DNA of 64,000 nt, taken from positions 124,001-188,000 of the forward strand of contig NZ_BMSY01000012.1 in assembly GCF_014649395.1 (NCBI RefSeq). The letters run 5' to 3'. Shown here one piece after another: positions 8,103-15,489 of this stretch; within the stretch, counting starts at the first letter, position 1; each line of letters begins with the position of its first letter. This DNA is from Streptomyces aureoverticillatus (GTDB lineage Bacteria; Actinomycetota; Actinomycetes; Streptomycetales; Streptomycetaceae). The notes beneath the pieces were generated by a model. That model made no database searches and was not told the origin of the DNA. It saw only the letters and a program-made list of their open reading frames with translations. A program made the translations under genes and the position numbers.

Positions 8103-9292
8103 CGGGCCAGGTCCTTCCAGGCGACGTCCTTGTCGGTGCGCGGTTCCGGCGGCAGGCCGAGGACGCGTTCGGCGACGATGTTCAGCAGCACCTCGCTGGT
8201 GCCGCCCTCGATGCTGTTGCCCTTGGCGCGCAGATAGCGGTAGCCCGCCTCGCGCCCGGTGAAGTCGACGAGGTCGGGCCTGCGCATCGTCCAGTCGTCG
8301 TACAACAGGCCCTCCTCGCCGAGGAGTTCCACCTCCAGGCCGCTGATCTCCTGGTTGAGGCGGGCGAAGCCGAGCTTCATGCCCGAGCCCTCCGGCCCTG
8401 GCTGGCCGGCGACGAGCTGCTGGCGCAGCCGCTCGCCGGTGAGCCGGGCGACCTCCGCCTCCACCCACAGGGACAGCAGGCGCTGGTGCAGGTCGTGGGT
8501 GCGCAGTTCGGGGCGCTCGCGCCAGGCCTGGGCGACCGGGCCGATCATGCCGCCCTCGCGCGGGATGCGCATGCCGCCGATGGACACGCGCTCGTTCATG
8601 AGGGTGGTCTGCGCGACCTTCCAGCCGTCGCCGACCGCGCCGAGGCGGCGGCTGTCGGGGATGCGCACGCCGGTGAGGAACACCTCGTTGAACTCGGCCT
8701 CGCCGGTGAGCTGGCGCAGCGGCCGCACCTCGACGCCCGGGTCGGTCATGTCGCAGACGAAGTACGTGATGCCGCGGTGCTTGGGCACGTCCGGGTCGGT
8801 GCGGGCGATGAGGATGCCCCAGCGGGCGGTGTGCGCGCTGGAGGTCCACACCTTCTGCCCGTCCACCACCCAGCTCTCGCCGTCGCGGACGGCGCGGGTG
8901 CCGAGCGCCGCGAGGTCGGAGCCCGCGCCGGGCTCGCTGAAGAGCTGGCACCACACCTCCTCGCCGACCCACAGGGGCCGCAGGAAGCGGCGCTTCTGCT
9001 CGTCCGTGCCGAAGCCGAGGATCGTGGGCGCGGCCATGCCGAGGCCGATGCCGATGCGGCGCGGGTCGTTGTCGGGCGCGCCCGCGTCCTCGAGCTCGGT
9101 GTCCACGACGGCCTGGAGCGAGCGCGGCGCGCCGAGCCCGCCGAGGCCCTCGGGGTAGTGCACCCAGGCGAGTCCGGCGTCGAAGCGGGCCTTGAGGAAC
9201 GTGCTGCGTTCCGTGGTCGCCGGAGGATGCTCGGCGAGCAACTCCTGGGTACGGCGGAGCAGTTCGTCGGCGTCGATGGTGCGGCCGGTCAT
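8099..9292 (-). CDS. acyl-CoA dehydrogenase, catalytic subunit
   Basis: This 397-residue enzyme oxidises an acyl-CoA to the 2,3-enoyl-CoA using FAD. Visible motifs are WCQLFSEPGAGSDLAALGTRA, VDGQKVWTSSAHTARWG, and near the C-terminus SIEGGTSEVLLNIVAERVLG, where the Glu of EGGT is the expected catalytic base. The ATG at 9292 overlaps the stop of the quinone oxidoreductase gene (ATGA) and its stop overlaps the next start, so three genes form one coupled operon. The pair of dehydrogenases plus the nearby dienoyl-CoA-reductase-like and enoyl-CoA hydratase genes suggest a beta-oxidation-like route. Confidence 0.92.
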   Translation of the reverse strand: MTGRTIDADELLRRTQELLAEHPPATTERSTFLKARFDAGLAWVHYPEGLGGLGAPRSLQAVVDTELEDAGAPDNDPRRIGIGLGMAAPTILGFGTDEQKRRFLRPLWVGEEVWCQLFSEPGAGSDLAALGTRAVRDGESWVVDGQKVWTSSAHTARWGILIARTDPDVPKHRGITYFVCDMTDPGVEVRPLRQLTGEAEFNEVFLTGVRIPDSRRLGAVGDGWKVAQTTLMNERVSIGGMRIPREGGMIGPVAQAWRERPELRTHDLHQRLLSLWVEAEVARLTGERLRQQLVAGQPGPEGSGMKLGFARLNQEISGLEVELLGEEGLLYDDWTMRRPDLVDFTGREAGYRYLRAKGNSIEGGTSEVLLNIVAERVLGLPPEPRTDKDVAWKDLAR

Positions 9293-10266
9293 GCGGCGGC
9301 CTCCTCGGCGAGCGCGGGCAGGACGGCCACGCGGCCGGTGGTGGTGCCGTCGGCGACGCGCCGGACGGCCGCGGCCGCCTGGCCGAGCGGGACGCGCTCG
9401 CTGACGAGCGGCTTGACCGCGCCCTTCGCGGCGAGCTCGGTGAGCTGCTCGTGGCAGGCGAGGACCGCGGCCGGGTCCTTGGTGTTGTACAGACCCCAGT
9501 GCAGGCCGACGATCGAGTAGTTCTTCACCAGTGCGTGGTTGAGGGCGGGCGTGGGGATGGCGCCGCTCGCGAAGCCGACGACGAGGATGCGGCCCTCGAA
9601 GGCCACGCACCGGGCGGACTTGGCGTAGGCGTCGCCGCCGACCGGGTCGTAGACGACGTCGGCGCCGCGGCCGCCGGTGGCTTCCTTCACGGCGCCCACG
9701 ATGTCGTCCTCGCGCCGGTCGAGGACCAGGTCGCAGCCGAGCTCCCGCGCGATCCGCGCCTTCTCCGCGCCGCCGACGACGCCGATGACCTGGGCGCCCG
9801 CGGCCTTGCCGAGCTGCACGGCCGCGCTGCCGACGCCGCCCGCGGCTGCGTGCACCAGGAGCGTCTCGCCCGGCTGGAGGTGCGCGCGCCGGTGCAGGCC
9901 GAACCAGCCGGTCTGGTAGCCGATGTGCAGCGCGGCGGCCTCGGCGTCGTCGAGGGCGTCCGGCGCGGGCAGCAGGGCGGCGGCGTCCGCGACGGCGTAC
10001 TCGGCGAAACCGCCGTACGGCAGCGCGGGGTTGGCGATCACGCGGCGGCCGTCCTCGGTCTCGCCGCAGATCTCCAGGCCCGGTGTGAACGGCAGCGGCG
10101 GGGTGATCTGGTACTGGCCCCGGCACAGCAGCGCGTCCGGGAAGTTGACGTTCGCGGCGCGGACCTTCAGGAGCACCTGACCGTCGCCGGGCACCGGCCG
10201 GTCCGCCTCCTCGAGCCGCATCACCTCGCCCGGCTCGCCGTTGCGGTGTACGTGCCATGCGCGCAT
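9289..10266 (-). CDS. NADPH:quinone oxidoreductase, zinc-independent MDR family
   Basis: This 325-residue medium-chain reductase has the GroES-like domain at residues 1-120 (VNFPDALLCRGQYQ, PGLEICGE) and the Rossmann domain with VHAAAGGVGSAAVQLGKAAGA around residue 145. The zinc-binding cysteines of alcohol dehydrogenases are absent, as in quinone oxidoreductases and 2-enoyl reductases. It heads the operon with the two acyl-CoA dehydrogenases, so it might act on an enoyl-CoA-derived intermediate. ATG at 10266 has GTGGAGG seven bases upstream. An operator-like palindrome and -10 lie just before it. Confidence 0.9.
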   Translation of the reverse strand: MRAWHVHRNGEPGEVMRLEEADRPVPGDGQVLLKVRAANVNFPDALLCRGQYQITPPLPFTPGLEICGETEDGRRVIANPALPYGGFAEYAVADAAALLPAPDALDDAEAAALHIGYQTGWFGLHRRAHLQPGETLLVHAAAGGVGSAAVQLGKAAGAQVIGVVGGAEKARIARELGCDLVLDRREDDIVGAVKEATGGRGADVVYDPVGGDAYAKSARCVAFEGRILVVGFASGAIPTPALNHALVKNYSIVGLHWGLYNTKDPAAVLACHEQLTELAAKGAVKPLVSERVPLGQAAAAVRRVADGTTTGRVAVLPALAEEAAA

Positions 10267-10305
10267 GCGGGGCCTCCACGCTGTAGTCGACCGTGCTCCG
10301 GAGGC

Positions 10306-10322
10306 ATACTAAGCGGTCGCTT
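10306..10322 (-). promoter_or_regulatory. promoter -10 with overlapping palindromic operator
   Basis: An inverted repeat AAGCG-GT-CGCTT lies at 10311-10322. On the minus strand it is followed directly by the -10-like TAGTAT (10306-10311), about 40 bp before the quinone oxidoreductase start. A repressor here, probably TetR-type, would block the promoter of the acyl-CoA dehydrogenase operon. No TetR gene is adjacent. Confidence 0.45.
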
Positions 10323-10361
10323 GCCCTGAAGGGAACAGCCCGGGGAACAGCCCGGGAACAG

Positions 10362-11093
10362 CTAGTCCTCCTGGTCGCGCTTCGCGGCCGGCCGCGCGCG
10401 TACGTGCATCCGCTCCCCCTGCGGCCCGAAGAGGCTCAGGAACTCCACCGGACCCTCACCGGTGGCCCCGAACCAGTGTGGCACCCGGGTGTCGAACTCG
10501 GCGGCCTCGCCCGGCCCGAGCACCACGTCGTGCTCGGCGAGGACCAGGCGCAGCCGCCCCGACAGGACGTACAGCCACTCGTACCCCTCGTGGGTGCGCG
10601 GGTCGGGCTCGGCGGAGCGCGTGGGCTCGATGACCTTGTACGCCTGCAGCCCGCCCGGCTGCCGGGTCAGCGGCACCATCGTGCGCCCGAACCGCGTGAT
10701 CGGCTTGGCCCGCACCCGCGGATCGCCGACCGGCGGGGCGCCGACGAGTTCGTCCAGGGGGACCTGGTGGGCGCGGGCGATGGGCAGGAGCAGTTCGAGG
10801 CTGGGCCTGCGGCCGCCCGATTCGAGCCGGGACAGGGTGCTCACGGAGATGCCGGTGGCGGCGGAGAGCCCGGCGAGGGTGGCGCCGCGCTCCTTGCGGA
10901 TCTTGCGGAGGCGGGGGCCCACGGCCGTGAGGACCTTGTCGGTCGCGGCGTCGTCGGGGTCGGGGACGGGCAGGCCGCCGGACTCCTTCTCGGCGCCCCC
11001 TGCCTCATGTCCACCGTGTCCACCACCGCCACGGCCCCTGCGTCCGCTCTTCGCCGGGCCGTTCTTCGCAGGACCATTCTCTGTGCTTCCCAT
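10362..11093 (-). CDS. XRE-family regulator with cupin sensor domain
   Basis: This 243-residue protein has a low-complexity Gly/Lys/Arg-rich N-terminus (1-50). A helix-turn-helix of the XRE type follows at about 58-115 (LRKIRKERGATLAGLSAATG, STLSRLESGGRRPSLELLL), then a C-terminal cupin at about 150-230 (THEGYEWLYVLSGRLRLVL). Such HTH-cupin regulators usually sense small metabolites. It is divergent from the SDR gene at 11242, its likeliest target. The promoter places transcription start at or next to the ATG, so the mRNA is probably leaderless. Confidence 0.92.
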   Translation of the reverse strand: MGSTENGPAKNGPAKSGRRGRGGGGHGGHEAGGAEKESGGLPVPDPDDAATDKVLTAVGPRLRKIRKERGATLAGLSAATGISVSTLSRLESGGRRPSLELLLPIARAHQVPLDELVGAPPVGDPRVRAKPITRFGRTMVPLTRQPGGLQAYKVIEPTRSAEPDPRTHEGYEWLYVLSGRLRLVLAEHDVVLGPGEAAEFDTRVPHWFGATGEGPVEFLSLFGPQGERMHVRARPAAKRDQED

Positions 11094-11128
11094 GCCCCCA
11101 TTGCAGAATCAGCAAGGCGATATGTCAA
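11094..11128 (-). promoter_or_regulatory. near-consensus leaderless promoter
   Basis: On the minus strand a perfect -35 TTGACA (11123-11128) and a -10 TGCAAT (11100-11105) are separated by exactly 17 bp. Only six bases separate the -10 from the ATG at 11093, so the transcript should begin at or beside the start codon of the XRE-cupin gene. Confidence 0.7.
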
Positions 11129-11241
11129 TCCGGCACCATCACGGCGGCGCCCGTGAGCGCGGTCCGCGACAAACGCGCGATGCCCGTGGAACTTTGCGCA
11201 ACCCCTGGAACTCTGCGCACCGACGGGCTATCGATGCGCCC

Positions 11242-12240
11242 ATGACGAGCGACGGCACACCACGACGGCCGCCCAGCGCCGAGCCGCACCCCGACAGCGC
11301 GGCCCCCGCACCCCCTCCCGGCCTGCCCGCGCCTCCCCCGCTCGGTGCGACGGCCCTGCCGCCCGGCACGTACGACGGCACCGTTGTCCTGGTCACCGGC
11401 GGCGGCAGCGGCCTCGGCCTGGCGATCGCGGCGGAATTCGCCCGCCTGGGCGCGGACTTGGTGATCGCGAGCCGGAGCGAGCCCCGACTGGCGGCGGCGC
11501 GCGCGGAGTTGGGGGCGCTGGGCGGCCGGGTGGCGACGGCGGTGTGCGACATCCGTGACCCGGACCGCGTGGCGGCCGCCTTCGACGCCGCCGAGTCCGC
11601 GTACGGTCCGCCCGGCGTCCTGGTGAACAACGCGGCGGCGAACTTTCCCGTGCCCGCCGACGAGATGTCCCCCAACGCCTGGCGCGCGGTCGTCGACGCG
11701 ACGCTGACCGGCACGTTCTTCATGACCCGGGAGTTCGCCCGCCGCCACCTCGCGGCGGGCACGGCCGCCTCGGTCATCAACATCGGCGCGTCGTACGCCT
11801 GGACGGGCGGCCCGGGATTCGCGCACAGCGCGGCGGCGAAGGCGGGCGTGAAGAGCCTCGTCGAGACGCTCGCGGTCGAGTGGGGCCCGTACGGAATCCA
11901 GGTCAACGGCCTGGTGCCGGGCCTGATGCCGCACGAGGACATGACGCGGGACATCCGCGCGGCGCTGACCGACGCGGACGCCCTGTCCGGCGCGGGCGTC
12001 TCGACCCATGCGGATGCCCCTGTCGACGCGGGCGCCCCCGCCACCCCGCCATCCCTGGCCACCCGCCAGCCCGCCCTCCGCGTCGGCGCCCCGCGTGAAC
12101 TCGGCTGGGCGGCGACGTTCCTGGCCTCCCCCTACGCCCGCTTCATCACGGGCCACACCCTGGTGGTCGACGGCGCGAACTGGCAGCGGCGGTCCCTGGT
12201 GAACCCGCCGGTGGTGCCGGTGCGGGAGCAATTGAGGTGA
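11242..12240 (+). CDS. SDR oxidoreductase, 2,4-dienoyl-CoA reductase-like
   Basis: This 332-residue short-chain dehydrogenase has the cofactor loop TGGGSGLGLAIA near residue 53 and the segment LVNNAAANFPVPADEMSPN. In place of the usual YxxxK it has SAAAK (within FAHSAAAKAGV). That Ser/Lys arrangement and the NNAA-NF motif are features of 2,4-dienoyl-CoA reductases. Such an enzyme would feed unsaturated acyl-CoAs into beta-oxidation, matching the neighbouring acyl-CoA genes. A Pro-rich extension (1-40) and an Ala/Pro/Thr-rich insertion before the last 70 residues are unusual. The ATG at 11242 lacks a clear ribosome-binding site, so the start is uncertain. Confidence 0.85.
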   Translation: MTSDGTPRRPPSAEPHPDSAAPAPPPGLPAPPPLGATALPPGTYDGTVVLVTGGGSGLGLAIAAEFARLGADLVIASRSEPRLAAARAELGALGGRVATAVCDIRDPDRVAAAFDAAESAYGPPGVLVNNAAANFPVPADEMSPNAWRAVVDATLTGTFFMTREFARRHLAAGTAASVINIGASYAWTGGPGFAHSAAAKAGVKSLVETLAVEWGPYGIQVNGLVPGLMPHEDMTRDIRAALTDADALSGAGVSTHADAPVDAGAPATPPSLATRQPALRVGAPRELGWAATFLASPYARFITGHTLVVDGANWQRRSLVNPPVVPVREQLR

Positions 12241-12274
12241 CCTCGCCCGCCGGCTCACGAGAAGACGACCTGCG

Positions 12275-13651
12275 CTACGGCTTTTCCGGGGTCTTGGGCA
12301 GCACGCGCCCGCATGGTCGGAGACGTATGCGTTGCCCCTGCCGTCCAGCGCGACGCGGGTGCTCGCGGAAAAGGTGGCGACCTCGCTCTTGGTGGCGCCG
12401 GACGGGGCATTCAGGTCGACCTCGTACAAGGGGCCGCCGTAGTACCGGCCGACGTACGCCTTCTTGGCTTTCCTGTCCAGCGCCACTCCGGAGGCATACG
12501 TCAGGCCCCCGATGACCGCCTTCGTCCGCTGCTCTCCACCCTCCAGGTCGTCCTTCAGGTCGACCTCGATCAGCTGCCCGTTGTTGTAGTCGGCGACATA
12601 GGCCTTGTCCGACCCGTCCAGTGCGAGGCCGTAGGCGTAGGGGACCTTGGCGACCTCGACGGCTTCGACGGCCTTGGAGGCGTCGAAGAGGTTCTTCACC
12701 TCGCGCAGGCAGCCGCCCGCGTAGTCGGTGACGTACGCCAGCTTCTTCGAGGGGTCCAGCGCCACATCCACGATGTCGCCCAGGCCGCTCGCGACCTCAC
12801 GCCAGTTGCCGGAGCGGAGATCCGAGGTGAGATCCACCTCGTACAGCCTGCCGTTCCGGTCGGCGACGTACGCCTTGTTGTTCGGCTCGTCCAGCGCGAT
12901 GCCGTACGACCTCCCCAACCCGGTGGCGCGCACCGAGGGAGCCGCTTTCGGCCTCTCCCGGTCTTCGCCCCCGCCCTTGTGCAGCGGGTGGTCCTGCAAG
13001 TTGAAATGGAGCTGTTCGAGCTCGAAGATCTCGTGCACCCCGGCGAGGGTGGAAACGACCTCGGCCTCCCCCTTCTGCACGAACGGCTTGCCTTCCTCGG
13101 TCAGGGTGAAAGCCTCCGCGGCCGTGCCGGTCTCACCGAGTTTCCATGCGAGCACCTTGGAGTATTTCGGCTCCTTGGCCTGCGGGCCGACCGGGCGGGT
13201 CTCCTTGACCTCCACGGGCTACTTGTCGTCTGCGACTGGGTCTCCGTGTCGACGCCCTGATTGTCCTTGCTGTTCTTCGGGGTGGTCTTCTGGGATTGGT
13301 TCAACGCCATGCTCTTCTGCACCTGTTGCTGCAGCGATGCGGTGGCTTTTGCCCCGAAGGTGAGCTGTACCTGACCCTGGAGCGACCAGCTGATCGTGTT
13401 CGAAATGGAGGCCTTCTCGGCGATGTTGAGCTCCTCCAGGTTCCGCTTGGTCAGCGGGTGGCGCAGCCCTTGGCTGACCCGCCGTCCGTCCTCTTGACGT
13501 CCTTGGCCGATCGGCGGTTGTCCTTTCTCGACTCTTCCAGCTGTTCGTCGCTGATCTTCGGCCGGTCTTCTTCGCTGACCTTCGGCTGGTCCTCGGGCCT
13601 GATCTCCACCTTCACCTTCTTGAATGCCTCGTCCTTGGCCGAAGACGCCAT
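12275..13651 (-). pseudogene. frame-broken gene: amphipathic Ser/Thr region plus beta-propeller
   Basis: Protein-like sequence runs leftward through three frames. From ATG 13651 (MASSAKDEAFKKVKVEI) it shifts near 13455-13490 into LTKRNLEELNIAEKASISN. It shifts again near 13217 into VEVKETRPVGPQ, and again near 12310 to end GGRVLPKTPEKP at a TAG at 12275. Each junction fits loss of one base. The C-terminal half has five propeller-type repeats (YVADRNGRLYEVDL, YVTDYAGGCLREV, YVADYNNGQLIEVDL, YVGRYYGGPLYEVDL, YVSDHAG), as in NHL/SMP-30-like proteins. The middle part, rich in alternating Ser/Thr/Gln strands, resembles the membrane-inserting region of aerolysin-type proteins only loosely. Without correction the last frame would run far into the SDR gene. 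It could be a pseudogene or carry sequencing errors. Confidence 0.6.
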
Positions 13652-13789
13652 TCCCGGCCGACACACTGGCCCGACAGGGAGCTGAAACCGATGAGTCTCC
13701 TGCTTATTGGCTGGGGCATATGTTTCGAAAGCATGGACAGGCGCCGTCAGGGTGTCCGAGCCGTCAGTGGGCGGCATCCGTCCGCGCGT

Positions 13790-14626
13790 TCACTTCCCCT
13801 CGAACTCCCCCGCCCGCCCCGCCCCCTTCGCCGCGAATCCCTCCCCCACGTCCTCCGACGTCAGGGTGATCGCCGCGGTCGTCGCCACGCGGTCGAGCGC
13901 CCGGTCGAGGCCCGCGTCGGCGTAGGCGTCGATGTCGCGTTTGATGCCGCGCACCGCGAGGGGTGCGTTCGCGGCGATCTCGGCCGCCACCGCGCGCGCC
14001 GTCGCATCCACGTCGTCGCGCGGGACGACCAGTTGGGCCAGATGCAGACGCTCCGCCGTGGCGGCGTCGATGCGGCGGCCCGTGAGGGCGAGGAACTTGG
14101 CCCAGCCGGCGCCCGCCTCGCGGGCGACGCGCAGGTCGCCGCCCGCGTCGACGGCGACGCCCAGTTGGGCCTCGGGCAGGGCGAACACGGCATCGTCCGC
14201 GGCGATCCGGACATCCGCCATGAGGGCGAGTTCGAAGCCGAAGCCCAGGCAGTAGCCCTGCACGGCGGCGACAATCGGTTGCGGCAGGCCCGCGAAGGCA
14301 CGGAACCGCTCGTGCGCCCAGCGGATGCCCTCGGAGTAGCGGTGGGCGCGTTCCGCGCCCGAGCGGCCGACGATGGCACCGCCCGGCGCGGACACGTCGA
14401 TGCCCGCGCAGAACGCCCGGCCCTCGGCGCGCAACAGCACTGCACGGATGGAGTCGTCGAAGCGGATCCGGTCGGCGTACAGGCCGAGTTGACGGGTGGA
14501 CTCCCAACTCCAGGCGTTCAGCCGGGCGGGCCGGCAGAGGGTGAGAACGCCGACGCCGTCCTCGACATCGAGGCGAAGGCGGCGCTCCGCACCCTCCGGG
14601 ATGTCCGTGCTGAGCGTGTCGATCAC
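13790..14626 (-). CDS. enoyl-CoA hydratase/isomerase family protein
   Basis: This 278-residue crotonase-fold protein carries the CoA-binding and oxyanion segments LLRAEGRAFCAGIDV (about 63-77) and IVAAVQGYCLGFGFELALMADVRIA (about 120-145). It then has FALPEAQLGVAVDAGG, where the Glu of LPEAQLG is in a position used for catalysis in hydratases and isomerases. It would hydrate or isomerise an enoyl-CoA, fitting with the acyl-CoA dehydrogenases and dienoyl-CoA-reductase-like SDR nearby. A perfect palindrome lies upstream. The product of the reaction in this strain is not known. Confidence 0.9.
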   Translation of the reverse strand: MIDTLSTDIPEGAERRLRLDVEDGVGVLTLCRPARLNAWSWESTRQLGLYADRIRFDDSIRAVLLRAEGRAFCAGIDVSAPGGAIVGRSGAERAHRYSEGIRWAHERFRAFAGLPQPIVAAVQGYCLGFGFELALMADVRIAADDAVFALPEAQLGVAVDAGGDLRVAREAGAGWAKFLALTGRRIDAATAERLHLAQLVVPRDDVDATARAVAAEIAANAPLAVRGIKRDIDAYADAGLDRALDRVATTAAITLTSEDVGEGFAAKGAGRAGEFEGK

Positions 14627-14652
14627 CCGGTCCGCCCCTCTTCCCGCGGCCG

Positions 14653-14678
14653 ACAGTACGCATCTGACGTACCGTCAG
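14653..14678 (-). promoter_or_regulatory. perfect inverted repeat upstream of enoyl-CoA hydratase gene
   Basis: CTGACG-TAC-CGTCAG (14664-14678) is a perfect palindrome with a three-base centre. A -10-like TACTGT on the minus strand (14653-14658) follows it, 27 bp before the hydratase ATG. The layout is typical of a TetR-type repressor site; no adjacent repressor gene is present. Confidence 0.5.
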
Positions 14679-14693
14679 CCTACGGGCGGGGGC

Positions 14694-15452
14694 TCAGCGG
14701 CTGAAGACCTCGAACGCCACGGCGGGCTTGCCGCCGAAGCGGGGCGCGAGCTGCTCGGCGAAGCCGCTGAGGAAGGTGCGGCAGTACTTCTCGGGGTCCT
14801 CGTCGGTGAGGACTTCCAGGTACGCGCGGTGTTCCAGCAGGGACTGGATGGCGCGCTCCATGCCGGGCGTCGCGTCCACGGCGTGGGTGGGCCGGTCCGT
14901 GCCCGCGATGGCGACCCAGCGCACCCCGTTCCAGGGTTCGAGGCCCTGCTCGGTCAGCTCGGGGAAGATCCAGCGGTTGCCGGCGTCGGACGCGGCGTCC
15001 AGCGTGGCGCGGCCGACGGCGACGTGGTCCGGGGTGTTCCAGGCGACGCCGCCCCAGGTGTCGCGGTGGTTGAGGGTGATGACCAGCTCGGGCCGGTGCT
15101 TGCGGATGGCGGCGGCGATGTCGCGGCGCAGCGCCGTGCCGTACTCGATGACGCCGTCGGCGTGGTCGAGGAACTCCACGGTGTCCACGCCGACGACGGC
15201 GGCGCTCGCCCGCTGCTCCCGCTCGCGCAGCGGCCCCGCCTCGGCGGGCGCGATGGTGTCGATGCCCGCCTCGCCGCGCGTCGCGAGCAGGTACGCCACC
15301 TCCCGCCCGGCGTCGGTCCACGCGGCGATCGCGCCGGAGCAGCCGTACTCCAGGTCGTCCGGGTGGGCGACGACAGCGAGGGCCCGCTGCCAGTCCTCGG
15401 GCATGGGGGCGAGCTGCGCGGGTTCGGCGGCACTGTTCTGCTGGTCGGTCAT
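14694..15452 (-). CDS. PIG-L (LmbE) family deacetylase
   Basis: This 252-residue protein has the zinc-binding motif AHPDD at about residues 29-33 (VVAHPDDLEYGCSGAIA), and a later NTPDHVAVG segment supplies the distal His ligand. The family removes acetyl groups from N-acetylglucosamine-type substrates (MshB, BshB and antibiotic N-deacetylases). The specific substrate cannot be inferred: the neighbours are an enoyl-CoA hydratase and a proline-iminopeptidase-like hydrolase, and no other mycothiol gene is present. Start ATG at 15452; no signal peptide, so cytoplasmic. Confidence 0.9.
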   Translation of the reverse strand: MTDQQNSAAEPAQLAPMPEDWQRALAVVAHPDDLEYGCSGAIAAWTDAGREVAYLLATRGEAGIDTIAPAEAGPLREREQRASAAVVGVDTVEFLDHADGVIEYGTALRRDIAAAIRKHRPELVITLNHRDTWGGVAWNTPDHVAVGRATLDAASDAGNRWIFPELTEQGLEPWNGVRWVAIAGTDRPTHAVDATPGMERAIQSLLEHRAYLEVLTDEDPEKYCRTFLSGFAEQLAPRFGGKPAVAFEVFSR

Positions 15453-15489
15453 GACGGCACCCTATGCGCCCGCGGCGGGCGCGACGAGG

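Noticed and set aside
11125..12274. Continuation of the beta-propeller frame under the SDR gene
   Set aside because: After about residue 300 the sequence turns into Arg/His/Gly-rich antisense of the SDR; a frameshift near 12310 with a stop at 12275 explains it better.
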